64,000 nucleotides of DNA. Source: Cherax quadricarinatus. Its lineage: Eukaryota; Arthropoda; Malacostraca; Decapoda; Parastacidae. The position numbers were made by a program, and so were the translations under genes. The stretch covers positions 1 through 64,000 of the forward strand of contig NW_027197001.1 of the NCBI RefSeq assembly GCF_038502225.1, in the 5' to 3' direction. The notes beneath the pieces were generated by a model. The model saw nothing but the letters and a program-made list of their open reading frames with translations, was not told the DNA's origin and searched no databases. Shown here one piece after another: positions 1 to 11,704 of this stretch (the stretch's first letter is position 1; the number at the start of each line of letters is the position of its first letter).

Positions 1-1030
1 CAAATAGTGTTTTGGAAATGTTCAAAGGTGTTTTTGAAGGTGTTCAAGAGTGTTTTGAAGGTGTTCAAGGGTGTTTGAAGGTGTTGAAGGGTGTTTTGAT
101 TGAATTCAGCGGTGTTTTAGTAGTAATCAGTGGTGTAATTGGGAGTACTCAAATTGTGTTTTTTGGAAGTGTTTCAGTGTTGTTTGGAAATGTTCAAAGG
201 TGTTCAAAGGTGTTTTGAGTGTGTTCAAATGTTGTTTTTTGAAGGTGATCAAGGGTGTTCAAGGGTGTTTTGAAGGTGTTCAAAGGTGTTTTGAGGTTAT
301 TCAAAGGTGTTTTGAAGGTGTTCAAGGGTGTTTATGTGAGTATTCAAAGGTGTTTTTTGAAGGTGTACAAATGATTATGAGAGTGTTTTTGGGGGTGTTC
401 AAAGTAAAGTGTTTGAGTTAGTTTTTGTGACTTTTTTTTTTTCTGATGTATTGTGCCCCCTTAATAACTTTAATGAACTAAAAGGGTAAAAACGAGAAAA
501 TGCCTAGTCTGGAGACTGAGGGATGAGTTGTAATTTAATGAAAGTGCAGATAAATTAGAGATGTAAAATCTTATTTGGGAGTACTCAAATAGTGTTTTGG
601 AAATGTTCAAAGGTGTTTTGAGTGTGTTCAAATGTTGTTTTTGAAGGTGTTCAAGGGTGTTTTGAAGGTGTTCAAGGGTGTTTTGAAGGTGTTCAAAGGT
701 GTTTTGAGGTTATTCAAAGGTGTTTTGAGTGTGTTCAAATGATTATGAGAGTGCTTTGAAGGTGTTTTGAAGGTGTTCAAAGGGTGTTTATGTGAGTATT
801 CAAAGGTGTTTTTTGAATGTGTACAAATGATTATGAGAGTACTTATGAAGGTGTTCAAATGATGTGCAAGAGTATTTATGAAGGTGTTCTGGGAGTATTC
901 AGAGGTGATTTGGGGGTGTTCGAATGATGTTTTTTGGAGTATTTCAGTGTTGTTTGGAAATGTATAAAGGTATTTTTTGTGAGTATTCAAATGATTTATG
1001 AGAGTGTTTTGAAGATGTTCAAAGTAAAAG
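1..1030. repeat. Degenerate ~21-bp repeat field in two blocks
   Basis: Two blocks (1-420 and 576-1025) are built from variants of a unit containing gtgttcaaaggtgttttg, with frequent indels. The spacer after block 1 (about 440-505) reappears after block 2 (about 1105-1172), so the whole block plus spacer looks duplicated at a period of roughly 600-670 bp. Open frames here are by-products of the repeat, and no gene is supported. Confidence 0.85.
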
Positions 1031-1244
1031 TGCGTATTTAACTTCGTAATATGTAAAATTGTGAGTAGTGAATTTAACGAAAAGTGGATGTAAGCGATGT
1101 GGTGACTTTCTGATGCATGTGTCCCCTTATTAACTTTAATGAACTAAAAGGGTTAAAACGAGAAAAATTGGGGGTTATGAGTGAAAATTGTGAGGTGTTG
1201 GTTGGAGTGTGAGGGTTTGGGAGGGTGGGTAAAAGGGTAGACAA

Positions 1245-1335
1245 GATTCAACCTGTGTGCGCGGTCATCACGTGACGTCACTGACATAGGGGGCGACCTG
1301 ATTCAACCTGTGTGCGCGTGACGTCACTGACCGCC
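1245..1335. repeat. Imperfect direct duplication carrying CRE-like TGACGTCA
   Basis: The string gattcaacctgtgtgcgcg is present at 1245 and 1300. Each copy is followed by GTGACGTCACTGAC, with TGACGTCA at 1273-1280 and 1319-1326. The first also overlaps a CACGTG E-box. The motif identity is seen directly. A regulatory role is not shown, because no gene or clear core promoter lies next to it. Confidence 0.6.
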
Positions 1336-1349
1336 GAGTAAACGCTTTT

Positions 1350-1423
1350 TTTAGTTCATTTAACTTAATGAGAGGAAACTTTTAGTTCATTTGACTTAAT
1401 GAGCGGAAACTTTTAGTTCATTT
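1350..1423. repeat. 31-bp short tandem repeat, 2.4 copies
   Basis: The unit begins tttagttcattt and contains acttaatgag followed by ggaaac. Two full copies and a partial third copy lie head to tail. Confidence 0.75.
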
Positions 1424-1464
1424 TAAAATAATAAGGGGAAGATGTTTAGACCTGTAGTAAGCAT

Positions 1465-2150
1465 GCCCCCATAGGAGGAGTTCATTTGAATGCTTACCCC
1501 CAGAGGGGGGATTCCAAAAACTTTGATCCGAGGAATTTCGAAAACCCCATAGGAGGGAATCCAAAAACTTGGTATTATCGAGAAAAATTTGAGGTTGGGG
1601 GGTGGGTGAAAGTGGGAGGGGTAATCCAAAAATTTGATCCAAGGTGATCATAAGAAATTCAAAACCCCCATAGGGGGGGAATCCAAAAACTTGTATTATC
1701 GAGAAATTTTTGGGATTGGGGGGGGTGAAAGTGGGAGGGGGAACCTTAAAAATTTGATCTGAGGAGATGGAGTCATGGTATTGTCGAGAAAATTTGGGGT
1801 GAAAGTGGGAGGGGTAATCCAAAAATTTGATCCAAGGAGATGGAGAATTTCGAAAACCCCATAGGGGGGATCCAAAAAACTTGATCCGAGGAGATGGAGT
1901 CATGGTATTGTCGAGAAAATTTGGGGTGAAAGGAGGGGTACCCAAAAAAAACTTGATCCAAGGAGATGGAGACTTTCGAAACCCCCATAGGGGGGAATCC
2001 AAAAACTTGGTAATATCGAGAAATTGTTTGGGGATGGGGGTGAAAGGAGGGGTACCCAAAAAATTTGATCTGAGGAGATGGAGAATTTCGAAAAACCCCA
2101 TAGGGGGGAATCCAAAAACCTTGATCCGAGGAGATGGAGAGTACAAGAAA
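1465..2150. repeat. Modular G-rich degenerate repeats
   Basis: The modules ccccataggggg, aatccaaaaacttg and atccgaggagatggag recur at irregular spacings (the catagg module at about 1470, 1544, 1670, 1860, 1986 and 2099). Copies are shuffled rather than strictly periodic. Open frames on both strands are repeat artefacts. Confidence 0.75.
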
Positions 2151-2189
2151 ATGAAATTCAAAAAAAATTCGAAAAAAATCGGAAAAAAA

Positions 2190-2400
2190 TTCGAGGCGCG
2201 GGGGCGATCCGGACGACGCTGCAGAAGGCGCAGCAGAAGGCGCGGGCGGGCGCGCGGGCGGGCGCGCGGGCGGGGCGCGCGGCGGGGGTCGCGAAGGGCG
2301 CGCGGGCGCGCGGGCGCGGCGCGACGGCGGGGTCGCGAAGGGGGGGGGTCGTGGGAGGGGGTACTGGTTGGGGGGTCAAGGGTGAGGTAGTCTCGAGGGC
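2190..2400. other. Very GC-rich, G-run-rich block
   Basis: This stretch is dominated by gcgcgggcgggcgcgcggg-like runs. It ends in long G runs near 2340-2375, which could form G-quadruplexes on the + strand. It is compositionally unlike the AT-rich surroundings. No gene is supported. Confidence 0.7.
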
Positions 2401-2464
2401 GAGGTCATGGTCAAAACCGGAAGTAACACCTAGGTGTGAAAAGGTGACCCTCCAGCTGCTGGTC

Positions 2465-2553
2465 CTAGACCGGATACACCGTCCAGTGGAAGGCCTAAAC
2501 CGGAAGGAGCCTCCCAGTGGAAGGCCCTAAACCGGAAGGAGCCCCCCAGTGGA
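2465..2553. repeat. 31-bp repeat, about 3 copies
   Basis: The unit contains taaaccggaaggagcc followed by cccagtggaagg. The taaaccgg motif starts near 2497 and 2528, giving a 31-bp period, with a degenerate earlier copy around 2468. Confidence 0.7.
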
Positions 2554-2566
2554 AATTTTCACTACT

Positions 2567-2867
<301 letters not shown>

Positions 2868-2919
2868 AATATAGGATGGGGTCCACCTCTGGTGTAAAAA
2901 TTGTGGGACCCATAGCCTC

Positions 2920-2995
2920 GGAGAAGTGGATAAAAAGGCTTCAAGGAGGAATATTTGGATTTCTTCCTGAAGCCGTTTGAATATTCCACTTCTCC
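2920..2995. repeat. Hairpin-forming inverted repeat in LINE 3' flank
   Basis: GGAGAAGTGGA (2920-2930) pairs with TCCACTTCTCC (2985-2995), and an inner GGCTTCA (2937-2943) pairs with TGAAGCC (2968-2974). Together they form a 76-nt imperfect hairpin. It lies downstream, on the minus strand, of the reverse-transcriptase C-terminal fragment ending at 3135. It may therefore be part of that element's 3' region. Confidence 0.65.
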
Positions 2996-3134
2996 TACCA
3001 CCCCATCTTTTAAACTATTTTTTTTTTACCAATAGGAATATTTTATTACATAATATGGCACAGAAGATTTAAGAGATGCATTGTTAATATAAAGGTGGCA
3101 TATACGGTACATGTTGTTACGTGTGTATCACCGA

Positions 3135-3777
<643 letters not shown>

Positions 3778-3778
3778 G

Positions 3779-5790
3779 GAATTAAGGTTAGCAAAATTAG
3801 TAACGTTTTGTCCTGTTATCCTCAACACTGTTGATAAGTTAGTCAATGCTTATCCTACTACTTTCAGTTATTACTTCTGTCCATTGTCACACAGACAAAT
3901 TAAAATGCCAAGTAGGATACCTCAGAGAGACTGGTTCGTTTAAAGCTCCCCAAGGAAGATGCTTGCAATATTCCTTTTACTGTATTTGAAAACGATGATG
4001 CAGAAACTAAAATCACGTATATTTTTTCCCTAGGTAGGATGGTACTCTGCCAAGTATCAGGAAATTATACTTGAATTATACAACGTGAGTTTTGCGACAG
4101 TAGAAGTCCCTAAACCCAGTGAACATAATGCGTTCTGCCTATTATCTCTTAATATCTGTGTAATATATTTGAGAGGAGGGTTCTTAATATTGTCTGAAAC
4201 AGAAATAATTTCTGTCTGAGTCCCATGGTTTAATTCATGGAAACTATGTACGTCATTTCTCATCCACCATTCTCATCATATATACTAACACCTCATTTAC
4301 TACCTTCTATAGTTCAAAGATATATTTAATATAGTTAACCGACATGTTGCCATTAATGAACCTGCCAGAATAGAAGTAGACGGGTATCTTCTCCGTTGGA
4401 TCAAATGATGTCTATCCCAAAAGAAATCCTGTGTTGTTCTAGAATCTAGAGAAACGGCAGTGTAACTTAATACTTTGAATTAGAAACCCCCTCCCCTCCT
4501 TCGCCCAGGAAGGTGTTCTCGGTCCACCTTTATTCTATGTTCTTAATAAATGCTTTCCTGAATGGTATGCAAAGGCAGTTCAGTCATACATGATTACTTT
4601 TCTGATAAGAAAATGATTTGCTAAACCGAATTTTGTACCCAAATTCATCAGTGTTGGCTAAATCTTACATAATTCTGTACTGCTTCAAGCTGTTGCTGAA
4701 ACAACATACTTTACGATTTTTTCATTACTAATATGGCCCCTATTAGAAAAACTAGACATTAAGAGCTAATTTGCAACAACCACTCGAACACATTACTCAG
4801 CAACTCAACTCGTTCACAAGATCTTATAGACGTCGTTTGAAATCCACGTTTAAAAATTTATCCTCCATTTTAAAAATAATGTATTCGAAATCTAATATTT
4901 ATTGAACATAATAGAGAATATTTTACACAGGCACGTAGGTGTAGATTATCTGTATGAGCTAATGAATACTGAATAAAACATTCCGCCTCTGTCATTATCA
5001 TCCCAAGAGGTGTCCCGTGGCTCGGTTGACATTGCACTCAACTCACACATATAGAGCTCGATCCCCTTCAAGGGTGGACACCTTGGGCATGTTTCCTTAT
5101 ACCTGTTGTCTCGTTCACCTCGTAATTAGTAGGTATTTTGAAATTAGTCAACTGTTGTGGGTGGCATCCTGGGGGGTGGTAGTATGCCTTAGATAGGGTA
5201 GAATTTGTGTAAAAATCTAAAACAACTTCTTCGTTGCTGTTCTAGATTTGATTAAGTTTCTGGATCCAGATATCTCGAATTGGAAGACCCTATCTTTGAA
5301 TTTATTACAACAGACTTGTATTAAGATTTCAAGGCAGATATTAAGTTTCTTCAACAGAATTTAAGGTGACTTCGCCGCACACCTGCTTGCTCATTTCTCA
5401 GACGAAAAGGTTGAATGGAATGAATATTTGGAGCATGGAGCGATGAGAATTATCCTGGAATATCCGTGTACTGCTAAAATGCAAAGTATCCAGAAAGAAT
5501 TACACCAAAGTGTCCGAAATCAAGTCGTCGAAACAAATGCTGTAATTGAAGTCAATATTCTCAGGCAAATTTATCAAATTTATTAGCAAATTTGCACTGC
5601 AGCCCACCAAAGTTTTCTCAACACACGTGAGCACCTCTCCAAATACATCACGATAACTGGAAATGACCTCCGAATAAATTATATACCAGATCTATGTGGT
5701 ACAAAATGCCACATCTATTAGCATAGACGTCTACCAGAGAATACTAGAAGGTCAACTTGTTAATCCTCCTCTGAAATCTAACCTGTTTTT
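3779..5790 (+). mobile_element. Ancient decayed copy of the I-like LINE (ORF2 part)
   Basis: Read on the + strand this tracks the ORF2 DNA at about 60086-61620, with many substitutions and small indels. Examples: gataagttagtcaatgctta (3831) against gaatgagttagtcagtgctt; ttgaattatacaacgtgag (about 4070) against ttgaattatataacatgag; atgagaattatcctgga (about 5442) against atgaggatcattctagga. It covers the reverse transcriptase through the connection domain and has no long open frame. A SINE interrupts it near 5.0-5.2 kb. It is clearly older than the 57-63 kb copy. Confidence 0.82.
4990..5215 (+). mobile_element. tRNA-derived SINE nested in the decayed LINE
   Basis: A tRNA-like head (ggctcggttgacattgc as a degenerate A box, gctcgatcccc as B box) is followed by a body with cttatacctgttgtctcg and gtgggtggcatcctgggggg. 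The LINE similarity stops before this segment and resumes after it. Related fragments lie at 44885-44935 and 46660-46790, both in the opposite orientation. Too diverged from a tRNA to be called a tRNA gene. Confidence 0.65.
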
Positions 5791-5796
5791 TTTTTA

Positions 5797-6290
5797 AGAA
5801 CATAAGAACATAAGAAAGAAGGAACACTGCAATAGGCCTACTGACCCATGCGGATCAGGTCCATGTCCCCCCCCCCTGGATTAGCCCAATGCCCCCACCC
5901 CCGGATTAACCCAATGACCCACCCCCCGGATTAGCCCAATGACCCACCCAGTCTGGTCACCTCCACTCAAGTATGGAGCACGGCAATAGACCCATCAGCA
6001 CAAGCTAGTCAGGTCCAACTCACACCCACCCACACCCACTCATGTATTTTTCTAACCTATTTTGAAAACTACACAACGTTTTAGCCTGAATAACTGTACT
6101 CGGGAGTTTGTTCCACTCATCCACAACTCTATTACCAAACCAGGGCTTTGCTTTGTAACAAGTCATTAGTAAGAATTCAATCAAAGACCAATTATCCTGT
6201 ACTAAACTGGGCTTCTCATATCGCTTTTGGATTACAAATGAATGAATTAAAAATAAACTATTGAAGGTTGAGAAGTTTAATAACAAGAAA
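5797..6290 (-). mobile_element. CR1-like LINE 3' end
   Basis: On the minus strand 6286-6020 reads as a polymerase C-terminus with WFGNRVVDEWNKLPSTVI and FQNRLEKYM. This is the usual RVV..WN.LP signature near the end of CR1/Jockey-type LINE proteins. The 3' UTR follows and contains a 23-bp repeat (ccggattagcccaatgac, about four copies at 5875-5960). It ends in an octamer repeat (ttatgttc twice) and an A/T run at 5795-5815. Octamer-ended 3' tails are typical of CR1-group LINEs. Only the 3' part is present. A similar tail piece (cataagaaagggaacactgc) lies near 48407. Confidence 0.72.
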
Positions 6291-6329
6291 GTGTCTAGGT
6301 TTAATAATTTTAGTTAAACGTAAATTGTA

Positions 6330-8570
6330 CTCTGTCTGCAATCTTCTTTGCCCTTCCCCAATCTTCATGACTTTGCGCTTAGAGGGGGTTGAACTCCAGA
6401 AGCCAGTTGCTAGACCAGGCTTGCAGCTTGTCCAGGTTCCTTTGTAGTTCCGCCTGATCCTCCTCCGATCAAATTCTGCTCATTTACTTCTCAACGTTTG
6501 CAGACAGGGACACTTCTGATTGTATTCCTTCCGTCATGTCATTCACATACACCACAAACAGCACCGGTCCTAGGACTGACCCCTGTGGAACCCCACTCGT
6601 CACAGGCGCCCACTCTGACACCTCATCACGTACCATGACTAGCTAATGCTTAACGTCACGTATTCTCGGATCGACTGCAGTGCCCTATCTGTTATCACTG
6701 CCTCTCTCTCTTTTCTTACTGTTGTCACCTTGTCATAGAACTTCAGTAGGATTGTGACAAAGGATTTCTCGTCATTGTTAGGTATACCATTGTATACCAA
6801 TGGTATACCATTGTATACCATTTTGATGTTCATTTCTCGTCATTAAATCCGTGCTGGCTATTTGATGGCTATTTGCTCCACCACTCTTCTGATAATCTTC
6901 TCCATGACTTTGCATACTATACATGTCAACGACTCTGGTTTGTAGTGATCTGTGTGACTTTGTAAATGGTCCAGGTCTCTCCTATGTGCGGGTTATTTGT
7001 GTATTGTTCCAGTCACGGTATTGTACATTCTTATTTTTATCTGTAGTTTAATGCTGGGTGTCTGACTTTTTATTTTTAAAAATTGGGACTACACTTGCTG
7101 TCTTCCATACCTCAGGTAGTCGTCCTGTTTCTATGGATGTGTTGAAGATTGTTGTTAGTGGCACACGGAGCGCCTCTGCTCCGTCTCTTAGGACTTACGG
7201 AGAGATGTTATCAAGCCCCATCGCCTTGAAGTATCTAGTTCGCTTAGCAGCCACTTCACCCCTTCTTCCTCATTTGTAAGTATTGTGTCCATCACTTGAT
7301 GATGTACGCCACCCCTCCGTCTTTCTGGAGTCCTTTCTCCACTGTGAATACTTCTTTAAATCACATGTTGAGCTCCTCACATACTTCTCAGTCGTTTCGT
7401 GTGATCTCTCCTCCTTCCTTCTTCAGCCTGATTGCCTGATCCTTGACTGTTGTTTTCCTCCTGATATGACCCTACAACCACTTCGGGTTGGACTTGGCTT
7501 TCGCTGCTATGTCATTGTCATATTGTTGTTGGGCCTCCCTGCATATCTGAACATATTCATTTCTGGCTCTTTTTTTTCCCTGGGTCCTTTGCCTTCTATT
7601 CTTATTCCATTCTCTAGCACGCTTGGTTTTAACTTCTACACCTTTCGGTGAATCAAGGGCTCCTCTTGGCTTTCTCATTATTTCTGTTGTCCTTGGGTGC
7701 AGACCTACCCTCCGCTTCTTTTCATATTGTCACATATGCCATCATTTCATTTACTGATTTTCCTGCCAGTTCTTTGTCCCACTGAATCTCGTGCAGGAAC
7801 TTTCTCATGCCTGTGCAGTCCCCTTTCTTGTAGTTTAGCCTCATTCGTCCTGCCCTTCCTTCTCCTCTTTCCACTTGTAAGTCTATGTATTCAAAGTTCA
7901 GATCCACGTGATCACTAGCCCCTCGGCGTTAGTGATCACGCGATGTCCTCTGCATTACTCAAGGTGAGTAGTGCAGATATTGCTGGTTCGTCCTTTCCTC
8001 TCTGGTAGTGTCCCTAACGTGCTGATGCATGACATTTTCCAGTACCACCTCTAACATTTTAGCTCTCTACGTTTCTGGGCCCCCCATGTGGCTCCAGGTT
8101 TTCCCAGTCGATTTCTTTGTGACTGAAGTCACACACAACCAGTAGCTTGCCCTGCCCACATGAGCAATTCTGGCCACTTCAGGCAGTGTGTGAACCGTCG
8201 CTATGTTACTCTCATCATATTCTTGTCTTAGCCTCCTGCTATTCTGTGGTGGGTTGTACATCACCTTAATAACCACCTTGGGACCTCCAATCTGAAGTGT
8301 TCCTAATATGTAGCCCTTTGATTCTCCTGTCTCCTCCCTCCAACTACTCAAAATCCCATTGGTTTTTGATGAGCAGTGCCTCTCCTCCACCCCCTTTGTT
8401 CCCTCTGTCTTTCCTCAGGATTTGATATCCGGTTGGAAAGATGACATCTGTTATTCCTATGAGCTTGGTTTCTGTGAGAGCTATGATATCTGGTGATGCC
8501 TTTGTGATTCTTTCGTGCTGCTCCTCCCACTCATTTCTTATTCCATCAGCGTTGGTGTGTACCATACCTT
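6330..8570 (-). mobile_element. Decayed CR1-like LINE ORF2 (endonuclease to reverse transcriptase)
   Basis: Read from 8570 downward. The start encodes YTNADGIRNEW-like sequence and PDIIALTETKL (8565-8344), the N-terminal strands and catalytic Glu of an AP-type endonuclease. YNPPQNSRRL-like and CDFSHKEIDWENLEPH-like segments follow in shifted frames (8390-8050). A basic connector follows (EYVQICREAQQQYDNDIAAK, 7678-7472). The reverse transcriptase is shredded, but [20 protein letters not shown] is legible near 6600-6540. The expected FADD box is mutated and followed by stops. At least several frameshifts and a nested insertion near 6950-7045 make it a pseudogene. The symbol is left blank because this is a repeat family. 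Confidence 0.8.
6945..7045 (+). mobile_element. Short PLE-terminus-like insertion
   Basis: The strings gactttgtaaatggtcca, tgtgcgggttatttgtgt and attgttccagtcacggta interrupt the LINE reverse transcriptase. The same strings occur at 54965-55358 and 55745-55832, where they form a foldback element. Confidence 0.55.
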
Positions 8571-8796
8571 CAGTTTCCTCTCCAACACACTATTCTGGGG
8601 ATGGGGAGCTGGTTGAGTGGGGGACCTGGCAGGGTGTTATGAGATTCTACTGTGTAGTGTTGTGGGTATGGAGTGTGCTTTGTACTGGGATAATATGTTT
8701 GGCTGTGTGATTCTGAGGGTGGTTCTGTGGGTGTTTGCGCTTGTTACTCCGCTCTACTCTGGTTCTTCTCTACTAATTATAGCCTTGTTTCTAGCC

Positions 8797-8798
<2 letters not shown>

Positions 8799-8882
<84 letters not shown>

Positions 8883-8893
8883 GAGAGAGAGAA
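8799..8893. repeat. (TG)n plus (GA)n microsatellite
   Basis: About 78 bp of TG followed by a short GA tract. Cys/Val-alternating frames over it are artefacts. Confidence 0.98.
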
Positions 8894-9562
8894 TTCGCTA
8901 GAGCTGACGTAGAAAGAGAATGACAAGAGTCTCTAACCAAACTTCTGACCCAGAGAGAAGCAATAAAGACGACCAATGAAGACGACAGTAAAGACCACCA
9001 GCTTATCAAGCAGAAAAATGCACAAAGTAGCCACTGGTAGCACTGCATCAGGTAACGAAGGAGACTAAAAAGCGACTAACTTGGGACAATCAGTATTTTC
9101 TACATATACGGCGGGGAAGCGCTGTACGGCCCTTGTGGTTTAGCGCTTCTTTTTGATTATTATAATAATAGTCTACATATACGGCAATATAAAAAAAAGC
9201 TCCACTGAATCTGAATTCAGCAACTTCCAAACCCCGACTACGACAGAGAGTACGAGCCAATCAGAACAAGGTCGATCCAGAGTTAGATTCGAGAAGTGAA
9301 GCATAAACAGTGACATACGACATACAACCTCTAAATGTTAGAAATCAATAGCTTTAAATAAAGCTCTATGAACAGAGTATCACAGAGTTACATGATACGA
9401 GCAGAAGAGAACAGTGTTCTCCCAGGCAAGTAAGAGAAGAGAGCTGTTGCTCGAAGAGGTCCAGCGAAGGGAAGACACATCAAATGAGCTGATGTAGGCA
9501 ACAGCTCTTAACTTGTAATAAAGTTGGTAGAATTACAGACAATATGTAAAGTAAAAGGACAC
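8894..9562. other. Non-coding stretch with a small hairpin repeat
   Basis: No gene is visible. At about 9108-9150, gaagcgct and agcgcttc form a perfect 8-bp inverted pair around gtacggcccttgtggttt. An AT-rich tail of tattataataat type follows, which suggests the end of a short interspersed repeat. The rest is unremarkable AT-rich sequence. Confidence 0.5.
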
Positions 9563-10300
9563 AAGTGCAACTAATGTGACATTTTATTGTGGCAACGTTT
9601 CGCTCTCCAGGAGCTTTATCAAGCCATTACAAACAATACATGGACACAGAGGGTATATAAAGGCTCAGAGAGAGGAGCAATACTAGTGAGGTAACATTTC
9701 GATGTTCACTAGTGGTGGTAGTAGTAGTAGTAGTAGTAGTGACAAAAGTTATAGTAGTAATACAATATGGAAGAGCAATTAATTCGTACATGAGTAAAAG
9801 GATATAAAAGCTATTACATGGGTAACATAAAAATAGGTTGGACAAATATAGACTGGAAAGAGGCAGGTTGTTTCAGTGTTCACTCTCTGTAATGTGCTTT
9901 GTGTAGTATAACAGGAGAGACTATGTGATGGCAGGGTTTGCTGTTTTCAGGAGGATTCTTGCTAAGACATCAGAGATGGTGAAGCTGCCGTTGTTTTGTT
10001 TAATTGTATTCGAAACAGCGATCAGTGCTGATTCGAGGCACTTGTGTCTGCGGAAATTAGTTTCTTTGATCACTAATTGGGCGTCTCTGAATTTCATGAG
10101 ACGATTGGTGGAATTTCGGTGTTGTACACAGGCGTTGTTCAAGTTATCGTTCCTACATGCGTAAATGTGTTCATTGAGGCGGGTGTCGAGGTTTCTTGCT
10201 GTTTCACCTACGTAAATCTTGTCACAGCCTCCACAGGGTATAGTGTAAACTCCTGCATTGACTGGTTCGTGGTGCTTGGATTTTGTTCTGGTTAGATCAG
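9563..10300 (-). mobile_element. Penelope-like element 3' part (PLE-1)
   Basis: On the minus strand this holds the C-terminal GIY-YIG endonuclease frame (to 9921), a 3' UTR with a short (GTA)n tract at 9709-9740, and a terminal segment at 9563-9640. That segment contains cttgataaagctcctggag followed by agcgaaacg. PLE termini are known to carry hammerhead-like motifs. Here a stem (agctc/gagagc) sits between a degenerate CUGAUGA-like string and GAAAC. The reverse transcriptase is absent, so the copy is 5'-truncated. Its 5' edge is rearranged into the inverted repeat at 10131-10427. Confidence 0.75.
9921..10286 (-). pseudogene. GIY-YIG endonuclease domain of PLE-1
   Basis: The minus-strand frame reads NAGVYTIPCGGCDKIYVGET, then ARNLDTRLNEH, a run of about 70 residues with RRHKCLESALIA, and stops at 9921. 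GVY.IPC..C...YVGET..L..R..EH is the Penelope-type GIY-YIG signature, with Tyr, Tyr-Val-Gly and Arg present. The domain would nick the target for retrotransposition. No upstream reverse transcriptase is attached. Beyond about 10300 the frame runs into the mirror copy of the same sequence, which is a rearrangement and not a real N-terminus. The domain itself is uninterrupted. Confidence 0.8.
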
Positions 10301-10427
10301 TGCAGGAGTTTACACTATACCCTGTGGAGGCTGTGACAAGATTTACGTAGGTGAAACAGCAAGAAACCTCGACACCCGCCTCAATGAACACATTTACGCA
10401 TGTAGGAACGATAACTTGAACAACGCC
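10131..10427. repeat. Perfect 127-bp inverted repeat of PLE GIY-YIG DNA
   Basis: Arm 1 (10131-10257) is the exact reverse complement of arm 2 (10301-10427), with a 43-nt spacer. I found no mismatch when reading both arms. Each arm encodes the N-terminal half of the GIY-YIG domain on opposite strands. Arm 2 ends directly at the first unit of the 30-bp minisatellite. Confidence 0.93.
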
Positions 10428-11290
10428 GTACTGGTTAGGTTGTGGCAACACACAGTCTTACTTTCCAGGTTGTCGCAACACACAGTCGTACTAGCCAGGT
10501 TGTGGCAACACACAGTCGTACTGGCCAGGTTGTGGCAACACACAGTCGTACTGGCCAGGTTGTGGCAACACACAGTCGTACTGGCCAGGTTGTGGCAACA
10601 CACAGTCGTACTGGTCAGGTTGTGGCAACACACAGTCGTACTTTCCAGGTTGTGGCAACACACAGTCGTACTAGCCAGGTTGTGGCAACACACAGTCGTA
10701 CTGGCCAGGTTGTGGCAACACACAGTCGTACTGGCCAGGTTGTGACAACACACAGTCGTACTGGCCAGGTTGTGGCAACACACAGTCGTACTGGGCAGGT
10801 TGTGGCAACACACAGTCGTACTGGCCAGGTTGTGGCAACACATAGTCGTACTGGCCAGGTTGTGGCAACACACAGTCGTACTGGCCAGGTTGTGGCAACA
10901 CACAGTCGTACTGGCCAGGTTGTGGCAACACACAGTCGTACTGGCCAGGTTGTGGCAACACAAAGTCGTACTGGCCAGGTTGTGGCAACACACAGTCGTA
11001 CTGGCCAGGTTGTGGCAACACACAGTCGTACTGGGCAGGTTGTGGCAACACACAGTCGTACTGGCCAGGTTGTGGCAACACACAGTCGTACTGGCCAGCT
11101 TGTGGCAACACATAGTCGTACTGGCCAGGTTGTGGCAACATACAGTCGTACTGGCCAGGTTGTGGCAACACACAGTCGTACTGGCCAGGTTGTGGCAACA
11201 CACAGTCGTACTGGCCAGGTTGTGGCAACACACAGTCGTACTGGCCAGGTTGTGGCAACACACAGTCGTACTGGCCAGGTCGTGGCAGCC
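10428..11290. repeat. 30-bp minisatellite array A, about 28 copies
   Basis: The unit contains tgtggcaacacacagtcg and ends tactggccaggt. The period is exactly 30 bp, with scattered point variants (ctttcc, ctagcc, ctgggc and catag types). The unit lacks stops in most frames, so long repetitive open frames arise on both strands. A second array of the same unit lies at 19764-21390. Confidence 0.97.
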
Positions 11291-11704
11291 ACCGCCAAAA
11301 TTCTTATTGTCAACAGATCGAATCATCCAAGTCGAGTGTTTTTTTTTTTCATCACGGAAAGTTTTTATTTTTTGTCTGTTGTGGTGAATGTTTTTTTAAG
11401 TCATTAATAAAGAGGTGAGAGAAGTGTAAGTATGAGAATTGAGAAAGTTATTTAATAATTAATTCTACTTAAACAAAGTGTTTATTCTTCTGAATATCTT
11501 CTTTATCTTAACCACAAGTCTCTCAAGTTAGTAATTTCTTCACATATTTACATCTTTTACCACATTATTTCATCAAAAAATTATAACCCTTATTGCACTT
11601 TCTTAGAGAAAATTTAAATGATATAAACAAAAATTATCTAAATTCTCATACACAATTTATACAATATTAATTTTAATTAAACAATGGTGAGGGAGAGTGT
11701 AGAT
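11291..11704. other. AT-rich non-coding stretch
   Basis: No gene, RNA or recognisable element is seen. The sequence is low-complexity AT-rich DNA between two arrays. Confidence 0.5.

Noticed and set aside
10394..11407. Several 200-320 codon frames across minisatellite array A
   Set aside because: Same reason: repeat-driven openness on both strands. The apparent link to the GIY-YIG frame comes from the inverted repeat.
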